Below are positions 35,626-46,130 of a stretch of DNA of 64,000 bases, piece by piece. Source of the stretch: Methylobacter sp. (GTDB lineage: Bacteria; Pseudomonadota; Gammaproteobacteria; Methylococcales; Methylomonadaceae). Where the stretch lies: positions 185,879 through 249,878 of the forward strand of contig NZ_SCTW01000029.1 of assembly GCF_004322395.1 (NCBI RefSeq). The letters are read 5' to 3'. Numbering within the stretch: position 1 is the first letter of the stretch; each line of letters opens with the position of its first letter. Below the pieces are notes generated by a model. The model was not told where the DNA came from. It made no database searches and was given only the letters and a program-made list of their open reading frames with translations. Position numbers and translations under genes: made by a program.

Positions 35626-36778
35626 TCATGAGCAACCTACTGCACAAGCATTTTTCATCATCTTGAGGTAATTAAAAACCAGCCGCGTATTGCGAACCAG
35701 TTCGCGCATTTTTTGTACCACGCTGGTTACGCCCCTGAATTTAATGAGGCCGATGGCGAAGCGTCGTATCCGGGTGATGTTCACGGGGCCATGTCCTGTG
35801 CGAATACGGCAGCGGTCTTCGTTATAGTTCCAATCGATTACAGAGTGGCGACTGTTTTCGATGACCTAATGCTCGCGGTTCGTCTTGAGAATTTTTACAG
35901 CGTTGGCCTTCTCAGACAAACATTGGGTCAGCCCGTAAACGACTTCGTTGCTTTGTTCCCCGGTTTTCTTGTCGATGCTTTCCCGCTCGTTCACAAAGGC
36001 TTGACCAATACGGGGAAAATCCAGGTACAGGTTGAGCGCCGTAGTTGTCCAGATTTTGCCGATTTCGATGTGTCCATGATTGGATTGATGTCAATGAAGT
36101 CCGGCGTTTGCCGATTCTTGAAAAAGAGGGCGATATCTTGGCGTAACGTAGGCTGATTGTCTTTTACGGTGAAGTGGTAGTCGCCTTGGCGGTCAACGAT
36201 ATATTAACCAGCTTGCGTTGGGCCAGTAGCGCATCGGAGGTGATGGTCTTGCATTGGGAGGCTGATAACATCCAGGAGCGGGATAGCCGTGGTTATTTCG
36301 TTAGTTTGTTTTTGCTCATCGTTACTGCCCTCTATCGGCAGAGTACCAACTTTTTTTGGGTGTAACAGGCCTTGGTCTGATGACCGACAGCGCTCATGAC
36401 ATGGGTTTGGCGACCTTTCTTCATCAATCGCGCTTTTCATAGTCTTGCCGTCTATGGCAAGGCTTTCGTCCTCCTGTCCGTGTACCTTATGCCACTGTTG
36501 CAGAGCCAAGTCGAGTTGATCCGGCCCCAAGCTGATGATGAATTCGCTGGACGCCTGGAAGCTGCCATCCGTAAGCGGCGATGAATCCGCTCTCGTGCCT
36601 TAGGGCCAAGCGTTTTGGCCCAATCTCAGATGGCTTTGTAGCCCTGCATGCCGCACACTATCGCAGCTGCAGAGATAGCGAGCACCGTGGCCAGCGAATG
36701 GCGGCATCCTTGGGCGCGACGCGGGTCGGGAATAGTGGTAAAAGTCGTACGGCGATTGCATTTTTTGGCGGACAACAT
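35626..36778 (-). pseudogene. ISAs1-family transposase, decayed
   Basis: The N-terminus reads FTTIPDPRRAQGCRHSLATV after joining frames. Then come LAIDGKTMKSAIDE, KKVGTLPIEGSNDEQKQTNE, ITTAIPLLDV and, in other frames, DYHFTVKDNQPTL and RQDIALFFKN. The 3' end reads NTRLVFNYLKMMKN before a stop. This order is the standard ISAs1 (DDE) transposase. Several frameshifts and stops break it. It lies on the same strand as the surrounding genes and separates rmlBDAC from the neuB module. Inverted termini were not resolved. Confidence 0.8.
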
Positions 36779-37203
36779 GTGATTAGAGGCCCCGAGTTGA
36801 TAAGGAGATCCGGATACGGGCCGTAAAGTACGGTCTGTATCCTATCAAAATAGGCACTTTATTCAACAAGGCGGTGGATGTCCAGAGCTGGCAGCCAATC
36901 TCTTACGGATATTGGGTTTGCTGGTAGAACTAATCTACCGTGGCCCACCGAAGGTTTCTATTGTGACTACTCCAGAAATAGGAATGAGTGTTTTCGGTTC
37001 GGTTTCACCCAAAGAGTGACTGTTAAGTTCTTAGATAGTTGCCTCCTTGCGGCATAATTTCAATTAGTTAGAAAAATTTGGCAAGAGTGAAATGCTCTTT
37101 TTGGGATCAAACTTCGCGCTTGGTTATTTGTACGGTGAGCTAAGCAGTTATCCCAGAAACTTTTGACCAATGCCGCAATGATGTGAGCTGGACAGCACGG
37201 GGA
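36779..37203. other. Gap with no supported gene
   Basis: About 425 bases between the transposase remnant and rmlC hold no convincing reading frame or recognisable regulatory motif. It probably contains the remaining end of the ISAs1 element and the 3' end of the rml transcript. Confidence 0.5.
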
Positions 37204-37749
37204 TTATACAAAATACTCCGATTCCGCCAATGGTTTAGCCTGTTGATCTTTTACGGACAAAATCGGGGAGTCTTGGATGGGCCATTGAATACCGATGGCA
37301 GGGTCATTCCAGGCAATGCTGCGCTCGAATTCAGGCGCCCAGTAGTCAGTGGTTTTGTAGAGGAACTCTGCGGTATCCGAAATAACCATAAAACCATGCG
37401 CAAAGCCTTCGGGAATCCAGATCATGCGTTTATTTTCCGCAGACAGTTCCACTGCCGCATGTCGCCCAAATGCGGGCGACATGCGGCGAATATCTACGGC
37501 TACGTCAAAAACTGCCCCTTGCACTACACGCACCAGTTTGCCTTGCGGCTGCTGGATTTGATAATGCAGACCGCGCAGCACGTTTTTTACAGAACGGCTG
37601 TGATTGTCCTGCACGAAATCGACATCGCGCCCAATCAGGTCGGCAAATTGACGGCGGTTAAAGCTTTCGAAAAAAAAGCCGCGTTCGTCGCCAAACACTT
37701 TAGGTTCGATGATGAGCACATCAGGAATGGTCGTAGAAATTACTTTCAC
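37204..37749 (-). CDS. rfbC: dTDP-4-dehydrorhamnose 3,5-epimerase
   Basis: The 181-residue cupin enzyme epimerises dTDP-4-keto-6-deoxyglucose at C3 and C5. It shows [15 protein letters not shown], the catalytic histidine in [27 protein letters not shown], and [12 protein letters not shown]. Length matches RmlC. Its ATG overlaps the rfbA stop by four bases. It is the last gene of the rmlBDAC group, followed by the transposase and manC remnants. Confidence 0.95.
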   Translation of the reverse strand: MKVISTTIPDVLIIEPKVFGDERGFFFESFNRRQFADLIGRDVDFVQDNHSRSVKNVLRGLHYQIQQPQGKLVRVVQGAVFDVAVDIRRMSPAFGRHAAVELSAENKRMIWIPEGFAHGFMVISDTAEFLYKTTDYWAPEFERSIAWNDPAIGIQWPIQDSPILSVKDQQAKPLAESEYFV

Positions 37750-38633
37750 AACCGCCCCCCTTCTTTCAGCAAACGTTGCAGGTATTGCCCGTAGCCATTT
37801 TTAGCGAGCGGCTTAGCCAACTTTTCAAGTTGCTTGGCGTCAATGAACCCTTTGCGATAGGCGATTTCTTCCGGACAAGCCACCTTCAAGCCCTGTCGAT
37901 GTTCGATAGTCTCGATGAAATTGCTGGCTTCGATCAGACTCTCGTGAGTACCGGTATCGAGCCAAGCGTAACCTCGTCCCATGATTTCCACATTGAGTTG
38001 GTCGCGCTCAAGATAAATACGGTTCAAATCGGTAATCTCCAACTCGCCCCGAGCAGATGGCTTAAGGTTGGCGGCAATATCGACGACCTGATTGTCGTAA
38101 AAATATATTCCAGTGACAGCATAGTTGCTCTTAGGATTTGCGGGCTTTTCTTCCAGACTGGTAGCATGGCCTTGCGCGTCAAAAGCTACTACGCCGTAAC
38201 GCTCCGGGTCTTGCACATGGTAAGCAAAGACAGTAGCGCCTTGTTTACGCATTGTGGCGTGCTCAAGTTGGGTATGCAAATCGTGGCCATAGAAAATATT
38301 ATCTCCCAACACCAGCGCACTTGGAGCATCGCCAATGAAGTCTCGACCAATGATAAATGCTTGGGCAAGGCCGTCCGGACTGGGTTGCACCGCGTATTGC
38401 AGATTAAGGCCCCATTCGCTACCGTTACCAAGCAGTTGCTCAAAACGCGGTATATCCTGCGGGGTGGAAATGATCAGGATCTCTCGAATACCCGCCAGCA
38501 TCAAAGTGCTGAGTGGGTAGTAGATCATCGGCTTATCATAAATGGGTAGCAGTTGTTTAGAAACTACTTTGGTCACCGGGTAAAGCCGGGTGCCGGAGCC
38601 ACCAGCTAAAATAATGCCTTTGCGTTGGGTCAT
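37746..38633 (-). CDS. rfbA: Glucose-1-phosphate thymidylyltransferase
   Basis: This 295-residue nucleotidyltransferase makes dTDP-glucose from dTTP and glucose-1-phosphate. The motif [21 protein letters not shown] lies at the N-terminus; [34 protein letters not shown] and [17 protein letters not shown] follow in RmlA order. It lies two bases after rfbD. dTDP-glucose feeds RmlB and so both the rhamnose branch and the WecE-like aminosugar branch. Confidence 0.96.
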   Translation of the reverse strand: MTQRKGIILAGGSGTRLYPVTKVVSKQLLPIYDKPMIYYPLSTLMLAGIREILIISTPQDIPRFEQLLGNGSEWGLNLQYAVQPSPDGLAQAFIIGRDFIGDAPSALVLGDNIFYGHDLHTQLEHATMRKQGATVFAYHVQDPERYGVVAFDAQGHATSLEEKPANPKSNYAVTGIYFYDNQVVDIAANLKPSARGELEITDLNRIYLERDQLNVEIMGRGYAWLDTGTHESLIEASNFIETIEHRQGLKVACPEEIAYRKGFIDAKQLEKLAKPLAKNGYGQYLQRLLKEGGRL

Positions 38634-38635
38634 AA

Positions 38636-39532
38636 TTACTTCTCAAGAATTTCGGTAAGCATGCGAGTAACGCCGCTTTGCCAATGGGGTAGATTCAGGC
38701 CGAAGGTGTTTTGCAGTTTCCGGGTATCCAGGCGCGAATTCTTGGGCCGCGGAGCGGGCAATGGAAATGCACTGGCGGGCACGGGCTGGACTGCTTCAGG
38801 CGTAACCTTTATCGCGATACCTGCTTGGCGGGCAAATTCAATTACAAAACTGGCGTAGCCGTGCCAAGAAGTTTCGCCTCCTGCCGCCAGATTATACAGG
38901 CCACTGACATCAGGACGCTGCTGGGCTACTCGAATAGCATGGGCAGTTGCATCGGCCAGCAACTCTGCACCGGTAGGCGCACCAATCTGGTCGTTGATGA
39001 CGGTGAGACAATCCCGCTCTTGCGCTAGCCGCAACATGGTTTTTGCAAAATTACCGCCGCGCGCGGCATAAACCCAGCTGGTTCGAAAAATAACGTGTTG
39101 ACAGTCCGAAGAGCGAATAGCATCTTCACCTTCCAGTTTGGTTTTGCCATAGACACTCAGTGGACCGGTAGGATCGGTTTCGATCCACGGTTGGTCGCCG
39201 CTGCCGTCATACACATAATCGGTGGAATAATGGATGAGCCAAGCACCGCTACGCTTGGCTTCTTGAGCCAAAACTTCAGGGGCTCGTGCGTTAATAATAC
39301 GAGCTAACTCTGGCTCGCTTTCGGCTTTGTCGACTGCGGTATGGGCTGCGGCATTGACGATGATATCAGGGACGACGTCGCGAACGGTTTGGGCAATGCC
39401 ATCCAGCTTGGTGAAGTCGCCGCACAGATTCTGACTGTCAGTACCCAGCGCCACCAACTCACCCAAAGGCGCAAGGCTGCGTTGCAACTCCCAGCCGACT
39501 TGACCGCCTTTACCAAACAGAAGGATTCTCAT
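38636..39532 (-). CDS. rfbD: dTDP-4-dehydrorhamnose reductase
   Basis: The 298-residue SDR reduces the RmlC product to dTDP-L-rhamnose. It begins [20 protein letters not shown], has [27 protein letters not shown] and [13 protein letters not shown] with the catalytic Tyr-x3-Lys, and ends with a short variable tail. Length fits. A 67-base gap separates it from rfbB; the downstream rfbA start is two bases after its stop. Confidence 0.95.
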   Translation of the reverse strand: MRILLFGKGGQVGWELQRSLAPLGELVALGTDSQNLCGDFTKLDGIAQTVRDVVPDIIVNAAAHTAVDKAESEPELARIINARAPEVLAQEAKRSGAWLIHYSTDYVYDGSGDQPWIETDPTGPLSVYGKTKLEGEDAIRSSDCQHVIFRTSWVYAARGGNFAKTMLRLAQERDCLTVINDQIGAPTGAELLADATAHAIRVAQQRPDVSGLYNLAAGGETSWHGYASFVIEFARQAGIAIKVTPEAVQPVPASAFPLPAPRPKNSRLDTRKLQNTFGLNLPHWQSGVTRMLTEILEK

Positions 39533-39599
39533 GTTTGGCTATTCCTGCCCGGCACTTTTCTATCGATGATGCCATGCAAATTTGCTCCAGACAGATTTA

Positions 39600-40667
39600 T
39601 CATGCAGTGCGCCCTGTGTAGTTCTTCTCTACCCATTCGCGGTAGCTGCCGGATTGAACATTGGCTACCCAACTCTGGTTTTCCAGATACCATTGAACCG
39701 TTTTCCGAATACCGGTTTCGAAAGTTTCGGTCGGCTTCCAACCAAGCTCTCGCTCTATTTTGCTCGCATCAATGGCATAGCGTCGATCATGACCGGGACG
39801 ATCCGTAACATAGGTAATTTGTTCACGATAGCTCTTGCTGTCCGCTCTGGCTTGGAGTTCATCAAGCAATGCGCAAACAGTGTGGACAATGTCGATATTA
39901 GGTTTTTCATTCCAGCCACCGATGTTGTAGACCTCGCCGACTTTTCCTGCTTCCAGTACTCGCCGAATGGCGCTGCAATGGTCTTTGACGTAGAGCCAGT
40001 CTCGGATTTGCTGCCCATCGCCATAAACGGGCAAGTGTTTACCTGCGAGAGCATTGATAATCATCAGCGGGATAAGCTTTTCCGGAAAATGATACGGGCC
40101 GTAGTTGTTGGAACAGTTAGTGGTGAGCACAGGCAAGCCGTAGGTATGGTGGTAGGCACGCACCAAGTGATCGCTGGCGGCTTTGCTGGCCGAGTAAGGA
40201 CTGTTGGGCTCATAGCGGTGGGTTTCGGTAAAGGCTGGATCATCTTTAACGAGAGAACCATAAACTTCATCGGTGGAAACATGCAGAAAACGAAAGTTTT
40301 GTTTGGCTTCGTCTTGCAGCTCGTTCCAATAAGCTCGTACCGCTTCCAGCAGACGAAAAGTACCGACGATATTGGTTTGGATGAAATCTTCCGGGCCGTG
40401 GATAGACCGATCTACATGACTCTCGGCTGCAAAATTGATGATAGCGCGGGGGCGATGCTGGACGAGCAGCCTGTCCACCAAGATGGAGTCGCCGATGTCG
40501 CCTTGCACAAAAAGATGACGCTCATCGCGAGCCAGTGACTCAAGATTCTGGCGGTTGCCTGCATAAGTGAGTGCGTCGAGATTGATGACAGTTTCGTCGG
40601 ATTGCGCCAACCAATCCAATACAAAATTTGCACCGATAAACCCGGCTCCGCCCGTTACTAAAATCAT
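39600..40667 (-). CDS. rfbB: dTDP-glucose 4,6-dehydratase
   Basis: This 355-residue extended SDR converts dTDP-glucose to dTDP-4-keto-6-deoxyglucose. Visible are [42 protein letters not shown] with the catalytic Asp-Glu pair, [17 protein letters not shown] and [18 protein letters not shown]. It is the first gene of the minus-strand polysaccharide block, so the promoter of the block, or of its first unit, should lie in the AT-rich bases just beyond 40667. Confidence 0.96.
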   Translation of the reverse strand: MILVTGGAGFIGANFVLDWLAQSDETVINLDALTYAGNRQNLESLARDERHLFVQGDIGDSILVDRLLVQHRPRAIINFAAESHVDRSIHGPEDFIQTNIVGTFRLLEAVRAYWNELQDEAKQNFRFLHVSTDEVYGSLVKDDPAFTETHRYEPNSPYSASKAASDHLVRAYHHTYGLPVLTTNCSNNYGPYHFPEKLIPLMIINALAGKHLPVYGDGQQIRDWLYVKDHCSAIRRVLEAGKVGEVYNIGGWNEKPNIDIVHTVCALLDELQARADSKSYREQITYVTDRPGHDRRYAIDASKIERELGWKPTETFETGIRKTVQWYLENQSWVANVQSGSYREWVEKNYTGRTA

Positions 40668-40979
40668 TCAATATGCCTAAAATATTTATGTTCTCTGCAA
40701 TATTGCTTGCCGAGGCGCATTTGCGCTTTTATGAAATTCGTGAGTCTCTTGGGGGACAGCATCTTTGTGAATTGTCTAACCATATTTTTGCTAGTTTAAC
40801 CTACGAGGAGAAAGAGGAACAAATTTTTATGGTAATTGAAAACTAAGGCAGAAATCTTAATGCCTGTTTTGTTCCCATAAACCACATGCCATTTAAATTA
40901 TCTTCTAGTACGTGATTCAAGTTTACAAAACCGTTACAGATTTAATTGGCACACTTTAAACATAGGCAGGGTTAAAAGC
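40668..40979. other. AT-rich upstream region of the polysaccharide block
   Basis: About 310 AT-rich bases lie before rfbB on its strand and hold no gene. This is the natural place for the main promoter of the locus. I could not find a convincing ops/JUMPstart copy here. Confidence 0.45.
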
Positions 40980-41490
40980 TAAAGCCGTTTATTAGCCAGT
41001 TTCACAACTTCCACGATAACCGGAAAGGTCTGCTCCAAGAATAAGTTTTTCTTGTTTTTCAGTCTTAGCTCACAAAGGTAAGGCCTTTGCTTACGTATGG
41101 TTTGGATGACTGCCTGAACTTGAGCGATTTCAAAACTAGCGATTCGTTAAACTTTCTGCACGACATTTTCTTCTTCAATTTGCGCCAATTCCTGCATTTC
41201 GCGCAGTTGGCTACCATGTCTTTAATAAGTAGCGCAATTTCATCAGCAGAATTAGCGATGTTAATTGCACCTGATTAACTCGCTCCATCAAGGCATTTCC
41301 CAAAGCATCCCGTAATGCGGCAAGGTTAATTTAAGCTGAGTGATTTTTTGGCTGGCAGAGACGGGGCACTAGATTGAATGGCATCTTCCCTTACCAAGCC
41401 GGTTCAACTCCAGTTCATTACATGATGCCTGAGAGTATATGCAACTCACGGACTTTAGCTCGTAGCGCACTGTTCAGCGGATTTTAAGTG
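40980..41490 (-). pseudogene. Decayed gene of unknown family
   Basis: Reading the minus strand with several frame changes gives a continuous helical protein. Segments in order are NELELNRLGKG, RDALGNALMERVNQVQ, NIANSADEIALLIKDM, LREMQELAQIEEENVVQKV, RIASFEIAQVQAVIQTIRKQ and FPVIVEVVKLANKRL followed by a stop. At least three frameshifts are needed. The pattern is acidic and alpha-helical, and I do not recognise it. No intact copy is in the window. Boundaries are approximate, and chance cannot be excluded. Confidence 0.35.
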
Positions 41491-41767
41491 GATGTTAATA
41501 ACCATTATCTTCGAACAAAAAGCATCCTGTTGTTGACAGATTCATTTTTTTTACCTAATTTACAATGTTAAAAACAGAAATTCTGAAGCTATTGATTTTT
41601 AATTATAATATTTAACTGAGAATGTTTAGAGTTTATCTTTTCCATTGCTCAAGCTCTACTCTCGTTTTATCTAACAATAATTGTGTTCGAATTGGCATAT
41701 TCAAATTTAAATTGTATATATATTTTCATATCCGGCAGCTTTACAAGTTTTGTCTAAGGGGACAACA

Positions 41768-43402
41768 GTGGACGACGTGGTGATACCTAAAGATGCACTG
41801 ATATTCAAACTGGACGAAAACAATAAATTACTTGCGGTGTTCGAACCGGATGAATCCAAGGTTACGCTTGACGAAGATGCGATCAAGGAAATTCTGGTTC
41901 GGCAGGGTATGGCTGACCTGTTTTTAGATGAAAAAGCCCTCTCCCGTTTAGTACAGACGTACAACAATTCCAATGCCGGTTTTGTGCTGGAAATCGGTGA
42001 ACGCCGGAATGGCGAATTCATCATCAAGGTCTCCGAGGATAAGATGACCGCCCGGCTTACGATGACCCGCGCATACGGGGGCATCCCTGTCACCTTTGAT
42101 CAAATCCGTCAATCCCTTAAAGAAAAGGGCATAATCAACGGCCTCATTTCCGCCGCTGAAATCGAAGCCGCCCTGAAAGAAGATCAGGTCACGGATTATC
42201 TTATTGCTCAAGGCCAGCCGGCCGTGCCTGGCCTTGACGCACAGTTCCATAGCTTGGTGCCGGAAATGCAAGAACGACGTCCCCAAATAAATGAACACGG
42301 CATTGCGGATTTTCGTGATCTTGGACATCTTATTCTGGTCAAGGAAGGTGAGCCGCTGATGCGTCGTACCCTTGCTACCGAAGGGACAAAGGGAAAAAAC
42401 GTCCTGGGGCAAATAATTACACCAAAGCCTAGTCAGAACACGCCTTTTTCTTCGGAGCTAAAAGGCGCCATGTTTGACCCGGAGGATAGAAACCTGCTGC
42501 TGGCAGCGATTATGGGCCAACCGCTGCTGATTCCCAATGGTGTTATGGTATCGCCTACCATCACCGTGCCGCAGGTAGACATCTCAACCGGTAATTTAAG
42601 TTTCGACGGCACGATTAATGTCTTAGGCGATGTTATGGAAGGGATGAAGGTTTATGCGCTAAATGACATCTTCGTAGGAGGAACTGTTGAAGCCGCAATA
42701 ATTGAAGCAGGCGGCGATATCAATATCAAAGGCGGCGTAATCGGTAACAGTGACCCTGGCGGTGGCTCGAACGCTCAAATAAGCGGAAGAATTTCTTGCA
42801 AAGGTTCGGTCCGCGCACGTTATGCCAAATATGTCAGTATTGAGGCGGGCACCAGCATCGTCATTGAAGAATATTCGATGAATAGCCAATTGACTGCAAT
42901 AAATCAAATTTTGGTTGGAAAATCCGGAGGAAAAAAAGGACTCATCATAGGCGGTACCGCATGTGCAATGATGTTGATACAAGCGGCCTCAATCGGGTCT
43001 GATGCCGGCGTTAAAACCTATATCCAGGCCGGCTTAAATCCCCATACTCAGGAGCAACTAAACGGTATCGAAAGTGAAATCGAGGCGAATGAAAAAAGTC
43101 AGGACGATATAAAGAAGATTATCGCTTTCGTTGAAAACAATCCTGAAAAAGACAAAAACGGGCTGTTGGATAAAGCCCGCCGCACTTTAGACAAATTAAC
43201 GACCGAAATCGACCGGCATCAGGCTGATCGGGAAAGTCTTCTCTCTGAAATGTCCTTTGCGGAATATGCCAAAATTATTGCAGAACAAACCCTTTATAGC
43301 GGCGTTGAAGTCCGGATCGGCGACCAGACTTGGAAGGCTAAGGAAGAACGGGGTAAAACTGTTTTTCGGCTTATCGATAAAAAAATCAGTTTTGGAAGCT
43401 AG
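41768..43402 (+). CDS. FapA/DUF342 family protein
   Basis: The 544-residue protein belongs to DUF342 (FapA). The N-terminal part holds DDVVIPKDALIFKLDE; the middle has GLAVTEGTPL-type elements here seen as LILVKEGEPLMRRT and TEGTKGKNVLGQII; from about 250 a right-handed beta-helix of polymer-forming type has repeats such as GNLSFDGTINVLGDV, IFVGGTVEAAIIEAGGDI and NIKGGVIGN; the end is a coiled coil. Start is a GTG six bases after AAGGGG. FapA was linked to flagellar assembly and signalling in Vibrio, but no flagellar gene lies here. Role unclear. Confidence 0.85.
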   Translation: MDDVVIPKDALIFKLDENNKLLAVFEPDESKVTLDEDAIKEILVRQGMADLFLDEKALSRLVQTYNNSNAGFVLEIGERRNGEFIIKVSEDKMTARLTMTRAYGGIPVTFDQIRQSLKEKGIINGLISAAEIEAALKEDQVTDYLIAQGQPAVPGLDAQFHSLVPEMQERRPQINEHGIADFRDLGHLILVKEGEPLMRRTLATEGTKGKNVLGQIITPKPSQNTPFSSELKGAMFDPEDRNLLLAAIMGQPLLIPNGVMVSPTITVPQVDISTGNLSFDGTINVLGDVMEGMKVYALNDIFVGGTVEAAIIEAGGDINIKGGVIGNSDPGGGSNAQISGRISCKGSVRARYAKYVSIEAGTSIVIEEYSMNSQLTAINQILVGKSGGKKGLIIGGTACAMMLIQAASIGSDAGVKTYIQAGLNPHTQEQLNGIESEIEANEKSQDDIKKIIAFVENNPEKDKNGLLDKARRTLDKLTTEIDRHQADRESLLSEMSFAEYAKIIAEQTLYSGVEVRIGDQTWKAKEERGKTVFRLIDKKISFGS

Positions 43403-43447
43403 CTCTGCATCAATTGTTCTTTTTAATTTTACCGGGTTATAGTTTAC

Positions 43448-43504
43448 GCGGTCATGTTTGTGAAATTTTTCACAGTAAAAAAGCCATAAACAAACAATGA
43501 CCGC
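43448..43504. terminator. Inverted repeat between convergent genes
   Basis: GCGGTCATGTTTGT and ACAAACAATGACCGC pair over 14 bases with one bulge, around an inner small GTGAAA/TTTCAC stem, and are followed by ATTTTATAATT. The site lies between fapA on plus and the small membrane protein on minus, so it is a likely bidirectional terminator. Confidence 0.6.
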
Positions 43505-43519
43505 ATTTTATAATTCCGT

Positions 43520-43807
43520 TTACTCTTTTTTAGCAGCAGCATCCGCCAACAGTTTCTTTCTGATTAAAAAAGCCGCACCGATTGCGCATAAAGCCGGCAC
43601 TTGCACCAGCAAAAAAGTGCCTGTCGCACTTTTAGCAACCATGCCCGATAAAGCGTTAACTACCGTCAACTTAACTGCCCACCAGGCAATCCAATAACCG
43701 ATCAATCCTATAATAGCCCAGTTAATCGGCGGCTCTCCTTTTTCCTTTGCGGTCATATAAAACCAAACAAGAACTGCAATTGCAGCAAATCTAGCTAAAT
43801 GCAACAT
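43520..43807 (-). CDS. Small three-helix membrane protein
   Basis: The 95-residue protein has hydrophobic segments at about 3-18 (LARFAAIAVLVWFYM), 28-52 (WAIIGLIGYWIAWWAVKL) and 60-82 (FLLVQVPALCAIGAAFLI), with a charged C-terminus KKLLADAAAKKE. I do not recognise a family. Its codon pattern and the good hydrophobic profile support a real gene. Convergent with fapA across an inverted-repeat terminator and divergent from the AsmA gene. Function unknown. Confidence 0.7.
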   Translation of the reverse strand: MLHLARFAAIAVLVWFYMTAKEKGEPPINWAIIGLIGYWIAWWAVKLTVVNALSGMVAKSATGTFLLVQVPALCAIGAAFLIRKKLLADAAAKKE

Positions 43808-43951
43808 TTTCCCACCTCATTTTTAATTATAATAAACATACAGTGTCTTAGACTCTACCCAATTAGTGTTTAACTGGCAACAGCTGTTATTAAGTAGATA
43901 ATCATATTCCATAATTGATCGTCATTACATTTTTTACGCTAGGAGAATATT

Positions 43952-46036
43952 GTGGAAAACCCGTTTAAAGCTATCGTATCGACTCTTGCCGCAATAGTTT
44001 TGCTGCTGATAGCCGTTGTCTGCATTCTGCCGTTTGTTTTCGACCCTAACGATTTTAAACCTGAAATTGCCGCTGCTGTTAAGGAAAAGACCGGCCGGGA
44101 ACTGGTGCTGGACGGCGAATTAAAACTTTCATTATTTCCTTGGGTCGGCGTTTCAACAGGTAAAATTGCATTAAACAATACACCGGAGTTTCAAGATCGG
44201 CCCTTTACAACAATAGAAGAAAGCAATGTAAAAGTGCTGTTACTGCCTCTGTTATCAAAAAAAGTAGAAGTCGACCGTATTGTCTTAAAAGGCTTGACTT
44301 TGAACCTTGTCAGGAACAAACAGGGCATCTCAAATTGGGATGATCTAACTACCAAAACTGTAGCACCGGCGACTGTCGCCGGTAAACAGGATGAGCAACC
44401 GACACCCAAAGCAGCACCGGCGACTTTTACCATTGGCGGCATTGCTATTGAGAATGCCCAAATTAACTGGGATGACCTAAAAACCGAAAAATACATCGAA
44501 ATAAAAGACCTTAACCTAAATACCGATAAATTTGCCTTTGATGAACCGATGGCCGTCGCCGTTTCCCTAACCGCTTTGGACAGTAGATCCAAAGCGGTTC
44601 AGACCATCAAATTAAGCACCGAATTAAGTGTTAATGAAAAACTTGATGCTTTTGCATTACGCCATAGCGATTTGCAAGTAACTACATCAGGCGAAACCGT
44701 TCCCGGCAAAACATTAACAACGGCATTGACTGTTGCCGATGCAGCACTGGATATGAACCAACAAACGGCCAAAATTTATGGATTGCAGCTCAAATCCGGC
44801 GATGTGACGCTCGCCGCTGTTGAAATGACCGGCACTTCTATCAAGGATAAGCCCTCTTTTCAGGGGGCTGTTACCGTTGCGCCATTCAGTCCCGCCAAAG
44901 TAATACAGCAATTAGCGATCTCCTTGCCTACAATGCAGGATGCCAATGCCCTAAGCAAACTATCCGCCAACTTTGACTTGACCGCGACAACCGATTCGGC
45001 CGATCTGCAAAGCCTGATAATGATGCTGGACGATACCAAAATAATAGGCTCTGTCACCGTTAAAGACTTCTCTCGGCCTGCTGTCAACTTCAACTTAGAC
45101 ATTGATGCGCTTGATCTCGATCGTTATTTACCCCCTCCCGATAAGTCATCCAAACCCATAGCCAGTCCCGCTGTGTCACTGGCCGCCGGCGCTTCCGCTT
45201 TACCGGTTGAAATGTTGAGAAAACTCAACACCAACGGTACTGTGGCGCTTGGCAAGCTCAAAGTCAAAGGTTTGGCGATGCAGGACGTCCATATAAACTT
45301 GAATGCTAAAGACGGTACCATTACCACACAACAGTCGGTCAAACAGTTGTATCAAGGCAGTTATTCCGGCAACCTCAACATGAACACACGTGACGACAAA
45401 TCGACGCTGGCAATAAACGAAAAAATAGATCATGTGCAAATCGAGCCTTTGTTGAAAGACTACCAAGGTAAAGCCCGAATGAGCGGTATCGTTAACGCAT
45501 CCGCACAGTTGCAAGGACAGGGTAACAACACAGACGAATTGAAAGCTTCGTTAAAAGGCCAGTTAAGCTTCTTGTTCAAAGATGGCGTGCTCAAAGGTTT
45601 TAATCTGCAAAAAATCATTGATGAAGGTAAGGCGCTGATTAAAGGCTCCGCTCTGCCCGCTGACGCTAAAAACGATCAAACATTATTTTCGGAAATGAGC
45701 GGCACAGCGACGATCACCAATGGCCTGCTCCAAAATAACGACCTTGTTGCCAAATCCTCCAAATTACATGTCGATGGTAAAGGCAACATAAATCTAATTT
45801 CTGAAGCTGTAGACTATAAAATCGACGCTAAGCTGGTCAATGCCGAAGAGCCTGAGCAAATTAAAGGCGCAGCGATCATTAATATTGCAGGAACGCTCGA
45901 CAACCCGTCTTATTCGGTTGATATAGCCTCATTATTGACCGACAAAAACAAAGCCAAAATTGATAAACTAATTAATAAACTTGATAAGAAATTAGGTTCC
46001 GGCGTGGGCAATCTGTTAAAAGGCTTTTTGAAGTGA
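43952..46036 (+). CDS. AsmA family protein
   Basis: The 694-residue protein has an N-terminal membrane helix (IVSTLAAIVLLLIAVVCILPF), then the AsmA N-domain with DPNDFKPEIAAAVKEKTGR and LVLDGELKLSLFPWVGVST, and a C-terminal AsmA_2 domain holding LSFLFKDGVLKGFNLQKIID and YKIDAKLVN. Proteins of this AsmA/TamB-like class sit in the inner membrane with a large beta-rich periplasmic part and influence outer-membrane lipid or protein transport. Start is a GTG six bases after AGGAG. It precedes mutY on the same strand after a repeat. Confidence 0.9.
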   Translation: MENPFKAIVSTLAAIVLLLIAVVCILPFVFDPNDFKPEIAAAVKEKTGRELVLDGELKLSLFPWVGVSTGKIALNNTPEFQDRPFTTIEESNVKVLLLPLLSKKVEVDRIVLKGLTLNLVRNKQGISNWDDLTTKTVAPATVAGKQDEQPTPKAAPATFTIGGIAIENAQINWDDLKTEKYIEIKDLNLNTDKFAFDEPMAVAVSLTALDSRSKAVQTIKLSTELSVNEKLDAFALRHSDLQVTTSGETVPGKTLTTALTVADAALDMNQQTAKIYGLQLKSGDVTLAAVEMTGTSIKDKPSFQGAVTVAPFSPAKVIQQLAISLPTMQDANALSKLSANFDLTATTDSADLQSLIMMLDDTKIIGSVTVKDFSRPAVNFNLDIDALDLDRYLPPPDKSSKPIASPAVSLAAGASALPVEMLRKLNTNGTVALGKLKVKGLAMQDVHINLNAKDGTITTQQSVKQLYQGSYSGNLNMNTRDDKSTLAINEKIDHVQIEPLLKDYQGKARMSGIVNASAQLQGQGNNTDELKASLKGQLSFLFKDGVLKGFNLQKIIDEGKALIKGSALPADAKNDQTLFSEMSGTATITNGLLQNNDLVAKSSKLHVDGKGNINLISEAVDYKIDAKLVNAEEPEQIKGAAIINIAGTLDNPSYSVDIASLLTDKNKAKIDKLINKLDKKLGSGVGNLLKGFLK

Positions 46037-46044
46037 GGTGGAGC

Positions 46045-46130
46045 AGACAAAAGGCGAAAGGCACAGGGCGAAAAAAGCCGCCCTTAAACTACGCAACCTT
46101 TCGCCCTTCATCTTTTATCTTTTGCCTCTT
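46045..46130. repeat. Imperfect inverted repeat before mutY
   Basis: AGACAAAAGGCGAAAGGCAC and the reverse complement of the bases just before the mutY ATG share a CAAAAG/AAAG/AGGGCGAAA pattern, mismatching mainly by transitions. The pair would form an imperfect stem of about 30 bases. It replaces the normal ribosome-binding region, and no Shine-Dalgarno sequence is visible before the ATG. Confidence 0.4.

Noticed and set aside
37183..37794. Long plus-strand frame across rfbC
   Set aside because: It is antisense to a clear RmlC; no similarity of its own.
37776..38549. Long plus-strand frame across rfbA
   Set aside because: Antisense shadow of a clear RmlA.
39582..40538. Long plus-strand frame across rfbB
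   Set aside because: Antisense shadow of a clear RmlB; composition mirrors it.
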